From positions 1 through 64,000 of the forward strand of contig JAQWTV010000155.1 of the NCBI GenBank assembly GCA_029242545.1: a stretch of 64,000 nt of DNA. The letters are read 5' to 3'. Every line of letters begins with the position of its first letter. Within the stretch, counting starts at the first letter, position 1. The translations under genes were made by a program, and so were the position numbers. This DNA is from Roseibacillus sp. Its GTDB lineage: Bacteria > Verrucomicrobiota > Verrucomicrobiia > Verrucomicrobiales > Akkermansiaceae. Positions 1 through 6,504 of the stretch are shown piece by piece. Under the pieces are notes generated by a model that saw only the letters and a list, made by a program, of their open reading frames with translations, ran no database searches and was not told the DNA's origin.

Positions 1-83
1 CGAAACCCAGAATAAGGCGCATAGGCGTGCTCGCGGGCATCCCTGGCAGCCTGAACCAAATCCTTGTCCGCTCCCTCACTCAT
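1..83 (-). CDS. cdd: Cytidine deaminase, N-terminal fragment
   Basis: Reading the minus strand from an ATG at 83 gives 27 residues before the window edge, beginning MSEGADKDL and ending AYAPYSGF. The stretch AAxxAxxxAYAPYSxF is the hallmark N-terminus of homotetrameric cytidine deaminases, which hydrolyse cytidine and deoxycytidine to (deoxy)uridine in pyrimidine salvage. The zinc-binding HAE and PCxxC motifs would lie outside the window and cannot be checked. No clear Shine-Dalgarno sequence precedes the start. The assignment rests on a short but distinctive motif. Confidence 0.8.
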   Translation of the reverse strand, partial: MSEGADKDLVQAARDAREHAYAPYSGF

Positions 84-607
84 GGCTCTGTGCCTAGCGC
101 GGGTGATTCTCGCCTCTGAGTGATCCGCCCAAGGCTCGTCGGAACCATAGAGGAGGTCATAAGCTTCACGGTCATAAAGGTAGCTTAAATACTAGGCGAT
201 GTGTAGCTAAATCGCCCTGTAGAGACTAAAATCTCCGCTTTTATCCTGAGCGTTTTTTCCGCTTGAACAGTAATTTTACTGAGGATTTTAGTCATCTATC
301 CTCCAATTTCCCACACTCCACATGAAGTTTGGCCGCTTCCTTGAGGTCACTTTTCTCGAAGCTTCCGGAGACCTCTGGGCGACCCCTTTGGTCTGTGCCA
401 ACGCGCCGCCACTCTCGGAGCCTTCCCGCTATTAGAGACAGACGGCCTCCTGGCTCGGGCCGTGGCGGCGGTCCCTCCGCATCTTGCTCCTAAGGAAACG
501 CCGTTTACAGGAACAGCCTTTGCTCGCGCCCGCTGACCATCCGGTCAGTATTCCAGATTGGATTTGCAGCCTTGCGGCGGCCTCAACTCCGGGTAACGTC
601 ATATTGC
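84..607. other. Intergenic region without a convincing gene
   Basis: Between the divergent cytidine deaminase and dienelactone-hydrolase-like genes I see no credible coding sequence. A 37-codon frame from the ATG at 322 has no recognisable features. The region holds a short inverted repeat (GGCGAT at 195-200 with ATCGCC at 211-216) and a nested hairpin cluster at 224-293, listed separately. It must contain the promoters of both flanking genes, but I could not fix -35/-10 boxes with confidence. Confidence 0.5.
224..293. repeat. Nested inverted-repeat cluster (multibranch hairpin)
   Basis: A perfect 10-bp inverted repeat (GACTAAAATC at 224-233, GATTTTAGTC at 284-293) encloses two further hairpins. 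One is AGCG/CGCT (249-252 with 260-263, loop of seven). The other is the near-perfect palindrome CAGTAA-TT-TTACTG at 268-281. As RNA this would fold into a closing stem with two internal arms. It may be a structured leader or small RNA, a cruciform regulatory site, or a small repeat element. I recognise no known riboswitch or RNA family in it. Confidence 0.45.
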
Positions 608-1528
608 ATGTCCCCTCCCTTTCTCCTGAAAACTCTCATCACGGCCACGGCTATTGTCGCCCTCGCCGGGCTGGCAGCAGCATTGGAAGATGACCCGGTC
701 GCTCCTCCAGCAAAGAGCGAAGATGCCCCGCTCAAACCCACCCTAGATGTTGGGCCTGGTTATACCTCTGAAGAAGTAACCTTCACCGCTGGGGCAATCG
801 CAGCCAAAGCCTACCTCGCACTTCCGGCGAACAAGACAGCCGGGCCCTACCCCGGCATTCTGGTCTGTCCAGAATGGTGGGGGCATAACGATTACGTCCG
901 TATGAGGGCGGAGATGCTCGCCCAACTAGGCTACGCCGCGTTGGCAATGGACGTTTATGGAAACGGGCAGAAAGCGCACGACCCAAAAACCGCGGTAAAG
1001 CTCGATGGGGCTCTCAAGGCAAACCAACGCGAAATGAACGCCAGAGTGCTCGCCCACCTCAAGTTTCTCAGAGAGCGACCAGAGGTAGATGGGGCTAAGA
1101 TCGCCGCCGTAGGATACGGAAGCGGAGGGGACGTCTGTCTTCAGATGGCTAGGAACGGAATGCGTGGGCTTGGGGCGGTGATCGCGTTTCATCCCTTATT
1201 TAATGTAGTGCCCTCGCAGCCCCCTATCCGGAAGGCAACCGCAAAGGTAATGGTCTGCAACGCCCTCGAGGACCCTTACGTCCATCTCAGAAAGGGCAAG
1301 GTAGAGGCATTTCGCAACGAAATGGCGAGCGTACAAACGGACCTTGTGATCGTTCCCTTCCCCGATGCGATGCAGAGCTTCACCGTTCCAAACGCCGACA
1401 TAGTTGGGGAAAAGTTCCGGATTCCCCAGGCTTACAGCCCTGAGGCAGACAAGCGAGCCTGGGGCCTTCTCCGGGGATTCTTGAAGGACCTCTGGGGGCC
1501 CGCCAGCCCGTCCGACGAAGAACCCTGA
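608..1528 (+). CDS. Secreted dienelactone-hydrolase-like protein, probable pseudoenzyme
   Basis: A 306-residue alpha/beta-hydrolase of the dienelactone hydrolase family. The ATG at 608 is preferred over the frame's earlier ATG (572) because it starts a clean signal peptide (hydrophobic to about residue 25). Conserved landmarks are present: CPEWWG around residue 90 with the family's Glu89, AMDVYGNG, the AAVGYGSGG strand-turn at 167-174, and Asp222 in NALEDPYV. Two of the three catalytic residues are not. The nucleophile normally sits as Cys in GYCxGG, but position 171 is Gly with a Ser one residue later. The usual AxHSF histidine is Gln256 (AMQSF). It may therefore bind rather than hydrolyse, unless Ser172 has taken over. 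It lies 28 nt upstream of, and probably in one transcription unit with, the two UGA-containing thioredoxin genes. Confidence 0.75.
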   Translation: MSPPFLLKTLITATAIVALAGLAAALEDDPVAPPAKSEDAPLKPTLDVGPGYTSEEVTFTAGAIAAKAYLALPANKTAGPYPGILVCPEWWGHNDYVRMRAEMLAQLGYAALAMDVYGNGQKAHDPKTAVKLDGALKANQREMNARVLAHLKFLRERPEVDGAKIAAVGYGSGGDVCLQMARNGMRGLGAVIAFHPLFNVVPSQPPIRKATAKVMVCNALEDPYVHLRKGKVEAFRNEMASVQTDLVIVPFPDAMQSFTVPNADIVGEKFRIPQAYSPEADKRAWGLLRGFLKDLWGPASPSDEEP

Positions 1529-1556
1529 GAGTCACACTGCTCCCCCTCCCCCTTCC

Positions 1557-2156
1557 ATGGCCTTGAATCCCCAGCCTTTTCATTCCGTCCGTCGGTGGCG
1601 CCTTCTCCTCGTGGGCTTGACAAGCCTCGTGATGCTTGTCTCCTGCAAAGAGACAGGGCCGCCCATCAACACGAGCCCTCCCAAGGGACTGCAGGAGCGC
1701 CCTCCGGAGCCTGACCCTGAAGTCGTCGCCGCTCTCAAGGCACAGGCGTTCGGCAGCAAGCTTCTTGGCCTGACAAATTACCTCGTGCGGGGCGATTACG
1801 TTCGAGCCGATCTGCCCAAGGCGCCCCGGTATTATCTCCTCAATTTTAGTGGAAGCACTTGAGGCCCCTGCCGAGTACACGCTCCAGAGTTACTGGAGAA
1901 ATATCAAAGACAAATCGCGACAAACCCTGAGGTGGCATTGGTCCACGTTAGTTGCGATGAAGTCGAAGCGGATGCCCTTACATGGGCTCGGCAAGAGGGG
2001 TTTACATGGCCTACTATTCTCTTCTCTGACCTTGAGCGGGCAGGGCTTGCCCAGTATGACGCTTGGCCCGGCGAGGTGCGGCTCGTAGACAGTGCGGGCA
2101 GCGTTCTCACCAAAGACGAGGGCGAGGCCTTTGCGACTATTCCCCTAAAAGATTGA
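1557..2156 (+). CDS. Selenocysteine-containing thioredoxin-like lipoprotein (in-frame UGA)
   Basis: Proposed 199-residue protein read through the TGA at 1860-1862. Residues 1-29 are a signal sequence with a lipobox (LVSC, Cys30), so it should be anchored to a membrane. After a linker comes a thioredoxin/TlpA-like fold: the beta strand YYLLNF, the active site S-T-U102-G-P-C105-R, a helix (APELLEKYQ), the strand VALVHVS and the WPT segment. The TGA stands exactly at the first redox cysteine. The same frame runs on for 97 codons of clear thioredoxin sequence before the TGA stop at 2154. Translation starting downstream would lack the first strand and the U/C position. A SECIS-like hairpin follows at 1882-1898. 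The next gene is a paralogue with the same UGA. The cis-Pro site looks altered (PGEVRLV rather than GVPxxxL). Likely role: thiol-disulfide or peroxide chemistry in the envelope. An ordinary annotation would give a truncated 101-residue protein. Confidence 0.85.
1860..1898 (+). promoter_or_regulatory. UGA(Sec) codon with bacterial SECIS-like hairpin, first copy
   Basis: The UGA at 1860-1862 is followed by a perfect 6-bp stem, CUCCAG (1882-1887) with CUGGAG (1893-1898), closing a five-base loop AGUUA (1888-1892). The loop starts 26 nt after the UGA and has G as its second base. Both fit the known bacterial SECIS pattern (small loop, G among its first two bases, roughly 16-37 nt from UGA), where SelB binds to deliver Sec-tRNA. 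The element lies inside the reading frame and encodes A-P-E-L-L-E. Folding energy was not computed. Confidence 0.7.
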
Positions 2157-2214
2157 CATTTTTTCTCCTCCGACGACGCTTCTATCTAGCGTAACCTTCG
2201 TTTCCCCGATTGTG

Positions 2215-2937
2215 ATGAACCCAAAAATATTACTATTCGCTGCCTCTCTGGCTCTTCTCGGCCAAGGTCCCCTCGCCGCCCGGACGTGGACCAGTGGCGA
2301 TGGCTCCAAGACCTTTGAAGGCGAACTGCGCGCCCTGAGTGAGAGAGCGAAAACGGTCACCGTTCTCATGGAGGGCGGTAAGCTAAGGACTTTCAAAATC
2401 AGCCTCCTCTCGGAAGAGGACCGGAATTTCCTTAGGAAAGAAGGTCACAAAATCATTCTAGCTGCGAGCGCCGGGAAAGGAGCCGACAATACCCTGCAGG
2501 AACAGAAAATAGGCAAGAATCTGGCGAAGGAAGGAATCCTTTCCAAGCTTGAGGGAGAGAGCTTTGTCGGGCACAAGCTCACCAAGACCCCCGACTACTA
2601 CATCGTATATTTTTCGGCGAGTTGGTGACCCCCCTGCCGCACTTCTGCTCCACAGTTGGTGAAGCAATATCAAGCCGAGATCGCAGACAATCCTGGCGTC
2701 GAGATGATCCATGTCAGCCTCGACCGTGACAAGAAGGCCGCTGAGACTTGGGCAGCGAAAGAAGGGTTTCCCTGGCCGACCGTCATGATGGATAACCTCA
2801 AGAAGAGTGGATTTGAGGACTATATGCCTCGTGGTGTCCCTAATTACAAACTCCTCAGCAAGGACGGCAAGATCGTCGCAGAAGGAAAAGGGGAGGTATT
2901 CGCCAAGGCCGCCGAGCTCACCAAAGAGGAAACCTAA
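2215..2937 (+). CDS. Secreted selenothioredoxin with N-terminal SHD1-like domain (in-frame UGA)
   Basis: Proposed 240-residue protein read through the TGA at 2626-2628. I start at ATG 2215 rather than the adjacent GTG 2212. A signal peptide ends near residue 22 (PLAARTW). Residues about 23-77 (RTWTSGDGSKTFEGEL...LLSEEDRNFL) resemble the SHD1 (Sla1 homology 1) domain common in Planctomycetes and Verrucomicrobia. The rest is a TlpA/thioredoxin fold: strand YYIVYFSASW, active site U138-P-P-C141, helix APQLVKQYQ, strand MIHVSLDRD, EGFPWPT, and the cis-Pro segment RGVPNYKLL. The gene follows its paralogue by 58 nt. Both carry TGA at the same redox cysteine codon, and a SECIS-like hairpin sits at the same distance. 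Two independent nonsense mutations at one homologous codon, with both downstream frames kept open, are improbable. The SHD1 call is from pattern recognition only. Confidence 0.85.
2626..2666 (+). promoter_or_regulatory. UGA(Sec) codon with bacterial SECIS-like hairpin, second copy
   Basis: The UGA at 2626-2628 is followed by the arms UGCUCCAC (2646-2653) and GUGAAGCA (2659-2666): seven base pairs with one C-A mismatch (2650/2662), loop AGUUG (2654-2658). The loop again begins 26 nt after the UGA, as in the upstream paralogue. The pair that closes the loop is C2653-G2659, where the first copy has G1887-C1893. This compensatory swap changes Glu to Gln and Leu to Val in the protein but keeps the stem. 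Confidence 0.7.
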
Positions 2938-3014
2938 CGCGGAGTCGATCGCGCTAGCCAGCCCTCTCCCTATCCGGTCCCACCCGCTTTTTTCGTGCCC
3001 TTCATCGCTAGCTC

Positions 3015-3305
3015 ATGAAACACATCATTCTATTCGCTCTTCTTCTCACCGTTCCCAGCCTCTCCTCCTGCACCCTTGCGGGAAGACTCATTCAAGCTCC
3101 TGTCCGATTGATACAGGCCGGCGTGCGCACGGTCACCGATGTCGACGAGCAGGTGCCGCCGGCCACGACTGAATCCTACCGAATTCACGGCCTCGCCCTG
3201 AAGCATTCCGGGGCAGCCCAATCCTCACGGAGCCTGCCGCAGAATCCGGCGGCCGCCCTCAGGGGCCAGATCCAAGCGAAGTCTCAGCGCCCCGGGGGGG
3301 AGTAA
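3015..3305 (+). CDS. Small lipoprotein of unknown function
   Basis: A 96-residue protein with a lipoprotein signal: MKHIILFALLL, then the lipobox LSSC with Cys19. The mature part has a basic/amphipathic stretch (LIQAPVRLIQAGVRTV) and a polar, Gln/Ser-rich tail with no recognisable domain. It lies 77 nt after the second selenothioredoxin on the same strand and may belong to that transcription unit. Its last 81 bases overlap the 3' end of tsaE on the other strand. Function unknown. Confidence 0.6.
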   Translation: MKHIILFALLLTVPSLSSCTLAGRLIQAPVRLIQAGVRTVTDVDEQVPPATTESYRIHGLALKHSGAAQSSRSLPQNPAAALRGQIQAKSQRPGGE

Positions 3306-3650
3306 TACGGCAAACTTGCTTGCCCACTCTACCACAACCACTCCCGCTGGGTCCTCCAGAAGGTCATCCCACCCGAGTGCAAGAATCTCCTGCTCGCCTT
3401 CTACCCGGTAGAAATCGAGATGATACAGGACCCGCTTCCCTGCAGCGTATTCATGGAGCAGGGTAAAGGTAGGGCTGGTAACCAGCCCATCATGACCCAT
3501 GCCAGCAGCGAGCCCCTTGACGAATTCCGTCTTTCCGGCCCCCAGATCGCCATCCAGCCCAATTACCTGCCCAGGCTCCACTTCTTGCGCCAGTTCATGA
3601 CCCAGAGCACGCATTTCGACGGGATTATCGCATTTTCGAGGAAAATCCAT
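3225..3650 (-). CDS. tsaE: tRNA threonylcarbamoyladenosine biosynthesis ATPase TsaE
   Basis: A 141-residue P-loop ATPase. TsaE works with TsaB, TsaC and TsaD to make the universal t6A37 modification on ANN-decoding tRNAs. Seen here: Walker A GDLGAGKTEF at about residues 34-43, the family motif VTSPTFTLLHEY, the HLDFYR segment, and the C-terminal VVEWASKF around the Walker B-like glutamate. The start MDFPRK (3650) is preferred because the frame's upstream extension is low-complexity and unlike the family. It is divergent from rplU and overlaps the 3' end of a small lipoprotein gene tail-to-tail. Confidence 0.92.
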   Translation of the reverse strand: MDFPRKCDNPVEMRALGHELAQEVEPGQVIGLDGDLGAGKTEFVKGLAAGMGHDGLVTSPTFTLLHEYAAGKRVLYHLDFYRVEGEQEILALGWDDLLEDPAGVVVVEWASKFAVLLPPGALRLRLDLAPEGGRRILRQAP

Positions 3651-3775
3651 ACCTTGGGACTCTGCCTCCGTCCTGCGGCTTTGGCAAAAATTTCTTGCTC
3701 CCCCGGTAAGCCTGTGGTGAATTCCCCGCCCGCTTCGCCTGTGGCGCGGCAACTCTATCCCGTCCCCTAAACACA

Positions 3776-4090
3776 ATGGCCTACGCAGTATTCAAGACCG
3801 GCGGCAAACAGTATCGCGTCCAAGAGGGCGACACCCTCGATATTGAAAAGCTTGAGGGCGAAGTCGATGGCGAAGTCCAGTTCGCTGAGGTCCTCCTCGT
3901 CAATGACGGTTCAGCCACCACGGTTGGAACTCCCCTCGTGGAAGGCGCGGCAGTCACCGCAAAGGTTCTCGATCAATTCCGCGGACCTAAGGGTGTCGCT
4001 TTCAAGTTCAAGCGCCGTAAGGGTCATCACAAAACCAAGGGATATCGGAGAGCTCTTACGAAAGTTGAAATTACCGGCATTGCAGGGTAA
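3776..4090 (+). CDS. rplU: 50S ribosomal protein L21
   Basis: 104 residues, the usual length. The N-terminus [19 protein letters not shown] and the C-terminal block [17 protein letters not shown] are diagnostic of bacterial L21, which binds 23S rRNA domain II near L20. It is followed 31 nt later by rpmA, the standard L21-L27 operon, which ends at a strong intrinsic terminator at 4412-4440. Confidence 0.98.
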   Translation: MAYAVFKTGGKQYRVQEGDTLDIEKLEGEVDGEVQFAEVLLVNDGSATTVGTPLVEGAAVTAKVLDQFRGPKGVAFKFKRRKGHHKTKGYRRALTKVEITGIAG

Positions 4091-4121
4091 CTATTTTTCA
4101 GAATTACACACTCAGGATCTC

Positions 4122-4376
4122 ATGGCTCATAAGAAAGGACAAGGATCGGTCAAAAACGGACGCGACTCACGCAGCAAGCGGCTCGGAGTTAAAAAGTTTG
4201 GAGGGGAGGCTGTCATTGCCGGCAACATCATTATCCGACAGCGCGGAACCAAGTGGCACCCCGGAGAGAACGTGGGCTTGGGACGCGACCATACGATTTT
4301 CGCCTTGGTTGATGGCAGTGTCTATTTCGACCGCGAAGGACGCCGCGTCAATGTCGCGGAACCTGCGGCGAGCTAG
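4122..4376 (+). CDS. rpmA: 50S ribosomal protein L27
   Basis: 84 residues. The start [16 protein letters not shown] gives the mature-type N-terminus that reaches into the peptidyl-transferase centre, with no cleavable extension of the kind found in Firmicutes L27. The core motifs [21 protein letters not shown] and [13 protein letters not shown] are intact. Second gene of the rplU-rpmA operon. Confidence 0.98.
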   Translation: MAHKKGQGSVKNGRDSRSKRLGVKKFGGEAVIAGNIIIRQRGTKWHPGENVGLGRDHTIFALVDGSVYFDREGRRVNVAEPAAS

Positions 4377-4411
4377 ACGACAATTCCAGAATCGTCCTAG
4401 CTATCATCACG

Positions 4412-4440
4412 GCGACTCCCTAGGGGGTCGCTTTTCTTTT
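4412..4440 (+). terminator. Intrinsic terminator after rplU-rpmA
   Basis: A nine-pair GC-rich stem runs from GCGACTCCC (4412-4420) to GGGGGTCGC (4423-4431), with one T-G wobble, and is followed by TTTTCTTTT (4432-4440). Position and shape are those of a Rho-independent terminator for the ribosomal protein operon. Confidence 0.9.
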
Positions 4441-4485
4441 GCTGCTTTCTCTGAAGCGCATGCGAGCCTCCAGTTGCCCTCTAAA

Positions 4486-4935
4486 ATGTTCAATCTCGTC
4501 CTCGTTGCACCTGAGATCCCGCACAATGCCGGTGCGGCGGGTCGACTATGCCTTGCTACGGGATCTACTCTCCACCTCGTCAAGCCACTTGGGTTTTCGC
4601 TAGACGACAAACAAGTCCGCAGAGCGGGCCTAGACTACTGGAAGGACGTCAAGGTGAAGGTCTGGAACTCTCTCGAGGAGCTTCTCGGGGAGGCCGCTCC
4701 AGAGCAGGTTTGGTTCCTCACAACCAAGGGAGCGACTGCCCATTGGGATATTAACTTCAATCGAGGAGACTACCTAGTATGCGGATGTGAAACCCGTGGA
4801 CTGCCTGAATCCCTTCTTTCCGATTTTCCAAATCGCCTTGTGCGGATTCCAATGGCGCAAGACGGAACCAGATCGCTGAACCTTGCGACCGCGGCAGCGG
4901 TAGCCCTCTACGAGGGCATGAGGCAGGTGCAATAA
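4486..4935 (+). CDS. trmL: tRNA (cytidine/uridine-2'-O-)-methyltransferase TrmL
   Basis: 149-residue SPOUT methyltransferase, close to the family length. It 2'-O-methylates the wobble base (C34/U34) of tRNA-Leu isoacceptors. Visible motifs: N-terminal VLVAPEIPHNAGAAGRLC (motif 1, with the N-x-G-x-x-x-R pattern), LVCGCETRGLP (knot loop) and the C-terminal RSLNLATAAAVALYEG that closes the trefoil knot. ATG 4486 fits the family N-terminus. It lies just after the rpmA terminator, so it probably has its own promoter. Confidence 0.93.
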   Translation: MFNLVLVAPEIPHNAGAAGRLCLATGSTLHLVKPLGFSLDDKQVRRAGLDYWKDVKVKVWNSLEELLGEAAPEQVWFLTTKGATAHWDINFNRGDYLVCGCETRGLPESLLSDFPNRLVRIPMAQDGTRSLNLATAAAVALYEGMRQVQ

Positions 4936-4947
4936 GTGCCCAGCCGA

Positions 4948-5214
4948 TTACTCGGAATCCGATTCTTCGTCCGATTCTTCGTCCGATTCTCCATCGGATT
5001 CTCCATCGGATTCTCCATCGGAGGTAGCTTGGATATCCTGTAGAGCCCCGATAAAGTCGCCGAGAATTTCGGCCGGAACCATTATCGTGTCCCTGTTCCC
5101 GGATACATCCTCCGTAATCTTCACTACTTTTCCTCGGGCGTTTTCCTTCAAATCGAGGAAAAACACTTTCCGGTCAGCAAGAATCTTTTCTGTGTGCAGT
5201 AAGTCGCTTTCCAC
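4948..5214 (-). CDS. PUR-alpha-like single-stranded nucleic-acid-binding protein with acidic tail
   Basis: An 88-residue protein. Residues about 8-62 match the PUR repeat found in the bacterial DUF3276/PUR family: EKILADRKVFFLDLKEN, then RGKVVKITED, then RDTIMVPAEILGDFIGAL. These proteins bind single-stranded DNA or RNA. The C-terminus is a tandem acidic tail of SDGE and SDEE units. One PUR repeat is usual in bacteria. It lies downstream of trpS on the same strand, 184 nt away. The target is unknown. Confidence 0.75.
   Translation of the reverse strand: MESDLLHTEKILADRKVFFLDLKENARGKVVKITEDVSGNRDTIMVPAEILGDFIGALQDIQATSDGESDGESDGESDEESDEESDSE
4960..5019. repeat. Five tandem 12-bp units encoding the acidic tail
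   Basis: Five head-to-tail 12-bp copies (CGATTCTTCGTC twice, then (C/G)GATTCTCCATC three times) encode the SDEE/SDGE tail of the PUR protein. The length is in frame and such arrays change copy number by slippage, so tail length may vary between strains. Confidence 0.85.
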
Positions 5215-5397
5215 CTGTCCTCTTTCTTTAATTAGTCCGGAGTATTTTCAGCTGAATCCCCCCACGGGTCAAACTCAAAAGACCAAGACCACTTGAGCGC
5301 TTAAATCCATGGAATTCCATTCCTTTACCAGTCTCTCTGCTCACCACCCTGCCCTGCCGCTCACCGCAGGCAGGACCTGACCTGCCTGCAAAAGATT

Positions 5398-6363
5398 TCA
5401 ATGCAAGCCAACCGCGCTGCGCACACGGTCGAGCACCGCTCTTGCCTGCTCCCGGGCCCGGCCTGCCCCTTCCTTGAGAACCTTGTCAACGTAGCCGGGG
5501 TTATCGAGGAGCTCCTGCCGCCGCTCCCGCATGGGAGCAAAAAAGTTCCAGTAGGATTCCCAGAGACGTTTCTTAAAATCACCATAGCCAATCCCCCCTG
5601 CCTTATGATCCGCAATCATCTCATCGTATTCCTCCGCAGTCGCGAACAACTTGAAAAGATCAAGTATGACTGAGCCCTCGACGGGCTTGGGGTCCTCCAC
5701 GGCCGCAGAATCGGTAACGATCCGCATCACCTTTTTTCGCAACGCTTTTTCTTCCCCGAAAATTGGCAGGGTATTGTTATAGCTCTTGCTCATCTTCTGC
5801 CCATCGAGTCCTGGCACTTTGGCGACGGCATCAGGAATGACCGCTTCCGGATGAACTAGAGTTTCCTCCCCATAGTTCTCGTTGATTTTAGTAACAAGAT
5901 CCCTGGTAACCTCAAGGTGCTGCTTTTGATCCTCCCCAACCGGAACCCGGTCTGAGTCGAAGAGCAGGATATCCGCTGCCATCAAAACCGGATACGCAAA
6001 CAAAGCGTGGCTCGCGGCAACTCCCTGCGATACCTTGTCCTTATAGGAATGACAGCGTTGCAGCAGTCCCATGGGGCAGACTGTGGAGAGGATCCACGCC
6101 AGCTCGCAGACTTCGGGGATGTCACTTTGCCTCCAGAAGACCGCTTTCTCAGGATCAAGCCCACAGGCCAGGAAATCCAGCGCCACTCCCCCAACATTGG
6201 CACGCAGCTCGCCAGAATCATGCGTGGTGGTCATGGCGTGGTAGTCCGCGATGAAATAGAACGCCTCTCCCTCCTCCTGCAACTGAACAGCAGGTCTCAT
6301 GGCTCCAAAGTAGTTGCCAACGTGCAAGGTTCCGCTTGGCTGCAGGCCCGTTAATGTCCGCAT
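5398..6363 (-). CDS. trpS: Tryptophanyl-tRNA synthetase
   Basis: 321-residue class Ic synthetase, normal for bacterial TrpRS. It attaches tryptophan to tRNA-Trp. Class I signatures are clear: the HIGH equivalent TGLQPSGTLHVGNY near the N-terminus and the KMSKS loop in GQKMSKSYNN. The start MRTLTGLQPSG (6363) matches the family; longer starts in the frame would add an unrelated extension. The downstream neighbour on the same strand is the PUR protein, and the SDR gene is divergent. Confidence 0.97.
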   Translation of the reverse strand: MRTLTGLQPSGTLHVGNYFGAMRPAVQLQEEGEAFYFIADYHAMTTTHDSGELRANVGGVALDFLACGLDPEKAVFWRQSDIPEVCELAWILSTVCPMGLLQRCHSYKDKVSQGVAASHALFAYPVLMAADILLFDSDRVPVGEDQKQHLEVTRDLVTKINENYGEETLVHPEAVIPDAVAKVPGLDGQKMSKSYNNTLPIFGEEKALRKKVMRIVTDSAAVEDPKPVEGSVILDLFKLFATAEEYDEMIADHKAGGIGYGDFKKRLWESYWNFFAPMRERRQELLDNPGYVDKVLKEGAGRAREQARAVLDRVRSAVGLH

Positions 6364-6504
6364 GCGGGCATGTTTACGCCTCCCCATGCAGGAAGCAAGA
6401 AGCGACGGAGCTCCTTTACGCCTCCCCATCTTGAACAGCCTGCCATTGCCGAATGGTGTTCTTACGACTGGACTCGCCGATCCCTGATCTGCTCTTCTCT
6501 CCTT

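Noticed and set aside
1557-1862. Treating 1557-1862 as a complete 101-residue protein and 1932-2156 as a separate gene
   Set aside because: Both lie in the same frame, separated only by the TGA at the conserved redox-Cys codon. The downstream part would start inside the thioredoxin fold with no ribosome-binding site.
2212-2937. Frameshift or pseudogene explanation for the second thioredoxin gene
   Set aside because: There is no frame change, only one TGA, at the same homologous codon as in the paralogue. The rest of the frame is open and a SECIS-like hairpin follows.
6371-6430. Direct repeat TTTACGCCTCCCCAT upstream of trpS
   Set aside because: Two 15-bp copies 45 bp apart, without dyads or a third copy. 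Probably a local duplication with no evident role.
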